From Monoraphidium neglectum (lineage: Eukaryota; Chlorophyta; Chlorophyceae; Sphaeropleales; Selenastraceae): a stretch of DNA of 11,117 nt. Every line of letters starts with the position of its first letter. Within the stretch, counting starts at the first letter, position 1. Both the position numbers and the translations under genes were made by a program. Positions 6,899 to 11,117 of the stretch are shown one piece after another. The stretch covers positions 1 through 11,117 of the forward strand of contig NW_014011665.1 in NCBI RefSeq assembly GCF_000611645.1. Reading direction: 5' to 3'. The notes beneath the pieces were generated by a model, which was not told the DNA's origin, did no database searches, and saw nothing but the letters and a program-made list of their open reading frames with translations.

Positions 6899-9726
6899 TT
6901 TTCCGGCTCCTGCTGCTCCTGCTCCTGCTGCTGCTCTGCTTGCTCTTGCTGTTGTTGCTGCACTTGCTGGTCAAACTGCTGCTGCTGTTGCTGTACCTGC
7001 TCAACTTTCTGCTCCCGCCCCCACTCCGGCTGCTGCTGCTCCTGCTCCTGCTGATGCTGCCACGACTGCCCCTCCTCCCACTGCGGCCGCTGCTGCTGCT
7101 GTCCATCCCCCTCCTGCTGCTCTCGCCCTGGCGCTGGCGCTTCGTTCAGACGCTGCTCGTGCGTGGCCGACGCGGCAGCCGCGCCCGCCTGCATAGTAGC
7201 GAACAGCGCATGCGCCTTGGCCGCCGCCGCTGCGTCCCGCAGCTGGTTGAGCGGGCCGTGCCGCGCCCGCTCGAGCGCCTCGGCGCGCGCCTGCGCCCGC
7301 ACGCGGGCCTGAGCGTGCGCCAGCCCCCGCGCTGGGGGCCGGCCAGCCTGCGGCTGCGGCTGCAGCCGAGCCACCCGCCGCGGCGGCGGCGATTGTGGGG
7401 TGGGGGGTGCTGCGCCGGCGCCGTCCGCCTTGGCCTGGGCGTATGCAAGCCGCGCGAGCCTCAGAGTGTCGGTTGGGGGCGCCGCGAGCAGCCGCCATTC
7501 GTGCTGGCCATGCGGGCGCGCCGCTGCAGCCGGCAGCTGCCCCTCCTCAAACGGCTGCTTTGTGCCGGCGGCGGCGCACACCCGAGCTGCAGCGGCCTCG
7601 CCCCCCGCGGGCACGCCTGGCTCGGCCCCGCCCCGCCCCGCCACGGCGGCTGCGTCGCGCGCGGCGAGCGCCGACAGCAGCCGCTCGTGCGCCGCGGCGC
7701 GGGCCGCGTGCGATGAGGGGTCGCGATCCCTCAGCCACAGCGACAAGTAAGAACTGGCGCATGTGTCATAGGCCGACATGAACAGCGGCGGCGGCGGCGG
7801 CGAGCCTCGGGGCGCGTAGGCGGGGCTTGGGCGGTAGGCAGCGCAGCGCTTGTACTCCGCTTTGTTGTAGGCAGCCCGCTCCACCGCCAATACGTCTGCT
7901 GCGCCGCCCCCGTCGCCGGCGCCGTCGCTACTGGTGCCCGGCTCGGACGGCTCCAGCCCTGCCTCAGCGGCGACGGCAGACGCGGCGGGAGCGTCGACGG
8001 CGGCGTGCGGCGGGCGCCGTGAGGGCTCGCCGGGCCGCCCCCAGCCCACCTTCTCATCGCCGCACTCCTCCCGGCCATCCTCTGCGTCGCCGCCCCCGCT
8101 GCCACCAGAGCCGTCAATGCCGCTGGCTTGCTGAACGGCGGCAGCGGCGGGCCGAGCGGCGTGGCGCGGTGGCGGCGGGGGCGGGTCTGGCGCGTCCCAA
8201 CCCGGGCGCCGCCACACGTCCGTGGGATTCGCCTCAGGCCCGTCCTCCCGCAGCCGAGCCCGCGGCCGCCCCACAAAACCCTCGGCCGCCCAAACAGCAC
8301 ACGCGGCCCGCGGCGGCGGCGGCGGCGGCTGCGGCTGGTCCGAGCCGGGCGCTGCGTCGGGCCCGGCGACGGCGCGGTCGCTGGCGGCGGAGCAGATGGG
8401 ATCGAACTCATCTCCAAAGGCGGCGTCGACCTCATCAGCCCATGATAACCGCGCCGACAGGCCCAGCTGGAAACCAAAACCGCAGTCGTCGCCGAAATCG
8501 CCGCCGCCGCCGCCGCTGTGCGCGCTGCACGCGACCGGGCTGCTGCACCCGCGCGAGCTGCCCCCGCCGCCGCTGCTCGCGCCGCCGCTGCTCGTGCCGC
8601 CGCTGCTGCTCGCGCCGCTGCTGGTGCTGGCGCGGCCCGGGGGCGCGCGCGGGGAGGCGGAGCTCCGCCCTGAGGAAACCCAGGATTTGCCCGGCGATGC
8701 TTCTGCAGCGGGGCTCGACCCCTCGGCGTCGCCGCCGCCGCTGCGTGCGCCCTCCGCGGCGGCGCTGGCTGCCTGCCCCTGATCCCGCCCTTCGCGGCCG
8801 CGCCGCCTGCGAGTGCGGGGTGCGGCGGGGGGGCGAGGGTGGGGGCCGGGCAGCAGCCGGCGCTGGGTCTGGCAAAGCGCGGGCTCACACCAGACACAGG
8901 GCACCATCAGACCCCTCCTGGTGTGCCGAAACATCCCGCGCCCAGTCGGCGCCGCCTGCCCACCCCTGAAGGACAGCCCCAGAAGTGCGGCAAGCGTGGG
9001 TCGCTGTCATCCCCGGCAGTCCGGTCGCGGCCGCCGCTCCCTCGCTCCCCCTCTTTCTTGCCCCGCCCGCTCACTTCAATGTGCTCCCGGCAGCGTGTCC
9101 GGCGAGCGCATTTGGGGATGCGCTGATGTCGGCAATGCCGGGGCCGCCGCGGGGCGAGCCGGCCGGACTGCTGCCGCAGTCGCTGCAGGGGGCCCCGTGC
9201 CTGGTCTCGCCGCTGCAGCTGATCCAAGCGCCGCCGCTCGCGTCCCCCCTGGGCCGGAGCTGCCCCGCCATTCCGGCGTCGCACGGGCGCCTGCGGACAA
9301 GGCACATGGGAAGCGCGGCGGGGGATGGGCGCGGGGGGGCGCGGGTCAATGGCGGGCGTGCAGCCTTACTTGGGGAGCTGAGTGCACTACACTGTCAGGC
9401 GCGGGCGGGGCCCCGTTGCTGCAGGTGGGCCCGCGGGCAGGCAGTATGCCGCTATTGGGCATGGGGCCGCGCAAGAGGAACGCCTCCGGTGGCCATGGGG
9501 CGTGCGGCCGGCGCGGCACCGCTCACTGCTGCGACCGACCCATGCCCGAGCTCAGGGGCCGCGGCTCGCCTAGCCGCGCCTCATCGGGGCCGCGACCAGC
9601 GCTGTGGCCTTACCTGCCAATGCCGATGTGCTTGAGGGCGGATCGCAGATCGTCTTCTGAAGAATCTTCCGATCGGTGCAGCACCCGCCGCGCGCGCACA
9701 ACCGCTGCTCCCTGCAGCCCGTCCAT
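6481..9726 (-). CDS. Large Ser/Gly-, Pro/Ala- and Gln-rich protein of unknown function, three-exon model
   Basis: Favoured model: exons 9726-9614, 9290-9075 and 8806-6481 give 884 residues, all phases matching. The donors are AG|GTAAGG and AA|GTGAGC; the acceptors are TTGTCCGCAG and CACTCGCAG behind a long pyrimidine tract. Exon 1 starts with MDGLQGAAVVRARRVL followed by an acidic SEDSSEDDL segment. The main exon is certain as an open frame from 8934 to 6481; its exact 5' edge is not. Approximate residues: Ser/Gly-rich 110-215; conserved-looking acidic block LSWADEVDAAFGDEF at 230-245; Pro/Ala-rich linkers; a possibly folded helical block at about 420-490 (YDTCASSYLSLWLRDRD); Gln-rich 676-806; then a basic/Pro tail ending VDGRVHVN. 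No catalytic motif, signal peptide or membrane segment is seen. Composition resembles transcription co-regulators or RNA-granule proteins, but that is analogy only. A model with an extra 49-nt exon (9418-9370) changes the frame of the second exon. Confidence 0.7.
6720..7110. repeat. CAG/CTG trinucleotide tracts encoding the Gln-rich domain
   Basis: The plus strand shows CTG arrays, which the minus strand reads as CAG codons (with a few CAA). The longest unbroken glutamine run is 16 codons (6847-6894), beside other runs interrupted by Glu, Pro, His, Leu and Val. The tract is within the main exon of the Gln-rich gene. The Leu-rich reading of the opposite strand is not thought to be real. Confidence 0.95.
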
Positions 9727-10308
9727 GATAGCGGTGCCTCCTGCCTGGGGCCACGTCGGGCACGCCTGGCCAGTCAAAAGGCGTGTAGGAGGCCCTCCAA
9801 AACCTTTAATTGTGATGAAGTCACTCTGTCAGGACGGGCTATCATCAGCCTTGAGTCGTTGCACGGCTCATCCGCTGTGGATCTGCGCGCGCAGACCAGC
9901 ACACCATGTTATGTGCAATCAGATGATCCTGTACAGAACTTAAAATTTGCTTGCAACGACAATGTCGGGGTCTCAGTCCACGGGCTGCGGGCGGCACTCA
10001 GAGAAGTACAGATCACATGAGGGCCCGTACGTCCGTGCAGCGATGCCGTTATGTGTTAGTAAGTGACTGCAACACATATGGTTCATGTGCAGGCCTGCAC
10101 ACCGTGAGCTCTCAGGCGGGACGCGACGTTGCTCTTCTTCCCCTCTTCCAGCGCTTATGTAGTGTCAGTTAGGCTCGAGAAGTCAACTAAACACTTTATG
10201 CCATGCCTGGGCTATGGACTCGTGGAGGGCGCCCGCTTTGTTCTGCCGAGCGGGGCGTGCCGGATGCGCGAGGCCTGCGACCGTGATAAGAGTATGCGAA
10301 TGAGTTCA
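9727..10308. other. Spacer between the right-hand gene and the Gln-rich gene
   Basis: Nothing convincing is seen here except the TATA-like element at 9804-9812. The sequence is distinctly less GC-rich than the flanking exons. Its open frames lack coding character, and no tRNA fold was noticed. Confidence 0.5.
9804..9812 (-). promoter_or_regulatory. TATA-like element upstream of the Gln-rich gene
   Basis: The minus strand reads CAATTAAAG about 80 nt upstream of the ATG at 9726. It closely resembles AATTAAAAG upstream of the histidine phosphatase gene. This supports the first exon proposed for the Gln-rich gene. Confidence 0.4.
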
Positions 10309-10313
10309 TTACA
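10309..10313 (-). terminator. TGTAA polyadenylation signal of the right-hand gene
   Basis: TGTAA on the minus strand lies about 140 nt downstream of the stop at 10452-10450, a usual distance for green algae. It is the first copy after the stop. Confidence 0.5.
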
Positions 10314-10449
10314 CCGCTCTCATCGAGTTGATGGTGGTCGCCAAGTGGTTTGACTCATGGAGACGAACAGCCCCCGGGCACCTCACCCGGTGAGCGGGGT
10401 GCCGCCACCCAGGCGCCCGCCACCCTCCACTTGCACGGCAACGCCCGCC

Positions 10450-11117
10450 TCAGCCCTCTAGCTGCCCCTCCGCGTACAGCAGCCTGAACATCAGCGGCAG
10501 CACGTCGAGCTTTGACTCCGGTATTATCCGCAGCACCGACGCCCGCAGCGCGTCGCCCGCGCCACCGTTCCCTGCGCCGCCGCCGCCGCCGGCGCCGCCG
10601 TCGCCGCCGCCGCACTCGGCGCCGGCCTGCATTCGAATGAGCATGTGGAGCGCCTCGAAGGCGCGCTGGCCCACCTGCAAGCGCGAAACGGGCGGGATGC
10701 GCAGCGGCCGGCGGGGCCGGGGTAGGGGTGGTGGTATGGAGGGGGCCTCCTGACAGCCATGGCACGCAAATGAGGAGGCACGCATGGGTGATTAGAAGCG
10801 GGCAACTCAGCGGCTCGCCCTCCGCCGGCCGCTGCGAGCTGCCCTCGCAGCGACAAAACCGTGCTGGCAGCGGTGACCGTGCGCCGCCCCAGCTGCTGCT
10901 GTTGTCTTATTTGTTGTTGAAAGTGGTTGTCATCATGGCGCCCGCGCACCATGGCGGTGATGGCGGCCTTGAGCTCAGGCACCGACCGCGCCAGCCGCTG
11001 ACCCCGGTCCGCGCCGCCGTCCTGCCCCTCCGCCTCCGCCGCCCCTGCCGCCGCCGCCGCCGCGCCGCCCCCGTTGCCGGCGCTGAAGCTGCCGCCCGCG
11101 CGCGGCGACCGCACGAC
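10450..11117 (-). CDS. C-terminal end of an unrecognised helical protein, two exons, 5' part outside window
   Basis: Proposed exons are 11117-10950 (open to the window edge) and 10674-10450 (75 codons including TGA). The intron 10949-10675 has a GTGCGC donor and a CCCGTTTCGCGCTTGCAG acceptor, phase 0 on both sides. Across the join the protein reads SVPELKAAITAM then VGQRAFEALHMLIRMQ, a plausible continuous helical repeat. A Gly/Ala insertion follows, then LRASVLRIIPESKLDVLPLM and the end LLYAEGQLEG. The last exon is well supported by its composition and acceptor. The donor is less sure: the frame stays open past 10950, but codons there become AT-rich (ATA, AGA, CAA). The N-terminal part seen is Gly/Ala-rich low complexity. 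I recognise no family. The amphipathic helices resemble HEAT/ARM or MIF4G-type repeats only in a general way. Confidence 0.6.

Noticed and set aside
6199..7716. A 505-codon plus-strand open frame rich in Leu and Arg
   Set aside because: It is the opposite strand of the CAG tract and the Pro/Ala region of the Gln-rich gene. Poly-Leu from CTG repeats and Arg/Pro runs are the expected artefact.
7731..8897. A 388-codon minus-strand open frame rich in Ala, Arg and Pro
   Set aside because: It overlaps the longer Gln-rich gene frame on the same strand and has the composition expected of an out-of-frame reading of GC-rich DNA.
8813..9943. Long plus-strand open frames over the 5' part of the Gln-rich gene (also 8985-9635)
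   Set aside because: They are antisense to exons with good donors and acceptors. Although the 8985 frame shares third positions with the favoured exon and so looks GC3-rich, no plus-strand splice or end signals accompany it.
1..11117. Bacterial gene cluster, CRISPR array, tRNA/rRNA genes or transposon
   Set aside because: The coding signals need spliceosomal introns, the repeats are microsatellites without spacers, no cloverleaf-like sequence was noticed, and no transposase motif or long terminal inverted repeat is present.

Overview
The window looks like nuclear DNA from a GC-rich green alga. A chlorophyte is likely, and a chlorophycean of the Chlamydomonas/Selenastraceae type would fit, but the species cannot be told from the sequence. 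The reasons are very GC-rich third codon positions, short spliceosomal introns (about 150-410 nt) with GTGAGC/GTAAGG donors and pyrimidine-CAG acceptors, TGTAA polyadenylation-type signals, a MYND-finger protein, and long Gln/Gly/Ala tracts. There are no bacterial operons or Shine-Dalgarno sites. No protein here can be read from a single uninterrupted frame except in part, so the gene models below come from joining exons by splice signals, phase and protein motifs.

Four genes are supported, all on the minus strand. From right to left in the direction of transcription they are: (1) 11117-10450, the C-terminal end of an unrecognised helical protein whose 5' part lies outside the window; (2) 9726-6481, a large low-complexity protein rich in Ser/Gly, then Pro/Ala, then Gln (modelled as 3 exons, 884 aa), with a long CAG-encoded Gln domain; (3) 5220-2824, a 3-exon, 681-aa alpha-helical (ARM/HEAT-like) protein ending in a MYND zinc finger; (4) 1382 to beyond position 1, a histidine phosphatase (phosphoglycerate mutase-like) gene of at least 5 exons, with its catalytic RHG motif split from its start codon by an intron and its 3' end outside the window.

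Three of the genes have an A/T-rich TATA-like element about 70-110 nt upstream of the chosen ATG (near 9804-9812, 5291-5300 and 1484-1492). TGTAA signals lie downstream of the stops of the right-hand gene (10309-10313) and the Gln-rich gene (5828-5837). The spacers (9727-10308, 5221-5827, 1383-2823) are less GC-rich and show no convincing genes. They hold small inverted repeats and one degenerate telomere-like stretch.

The genes show no evident shared pathway. They look like ordinary independent nuclear genes in a head-to-tail array. The Gln-rich protein and the right-hand gene are the parts for which I know no family. I found no mobile element, RNA gene or CRISPR array.
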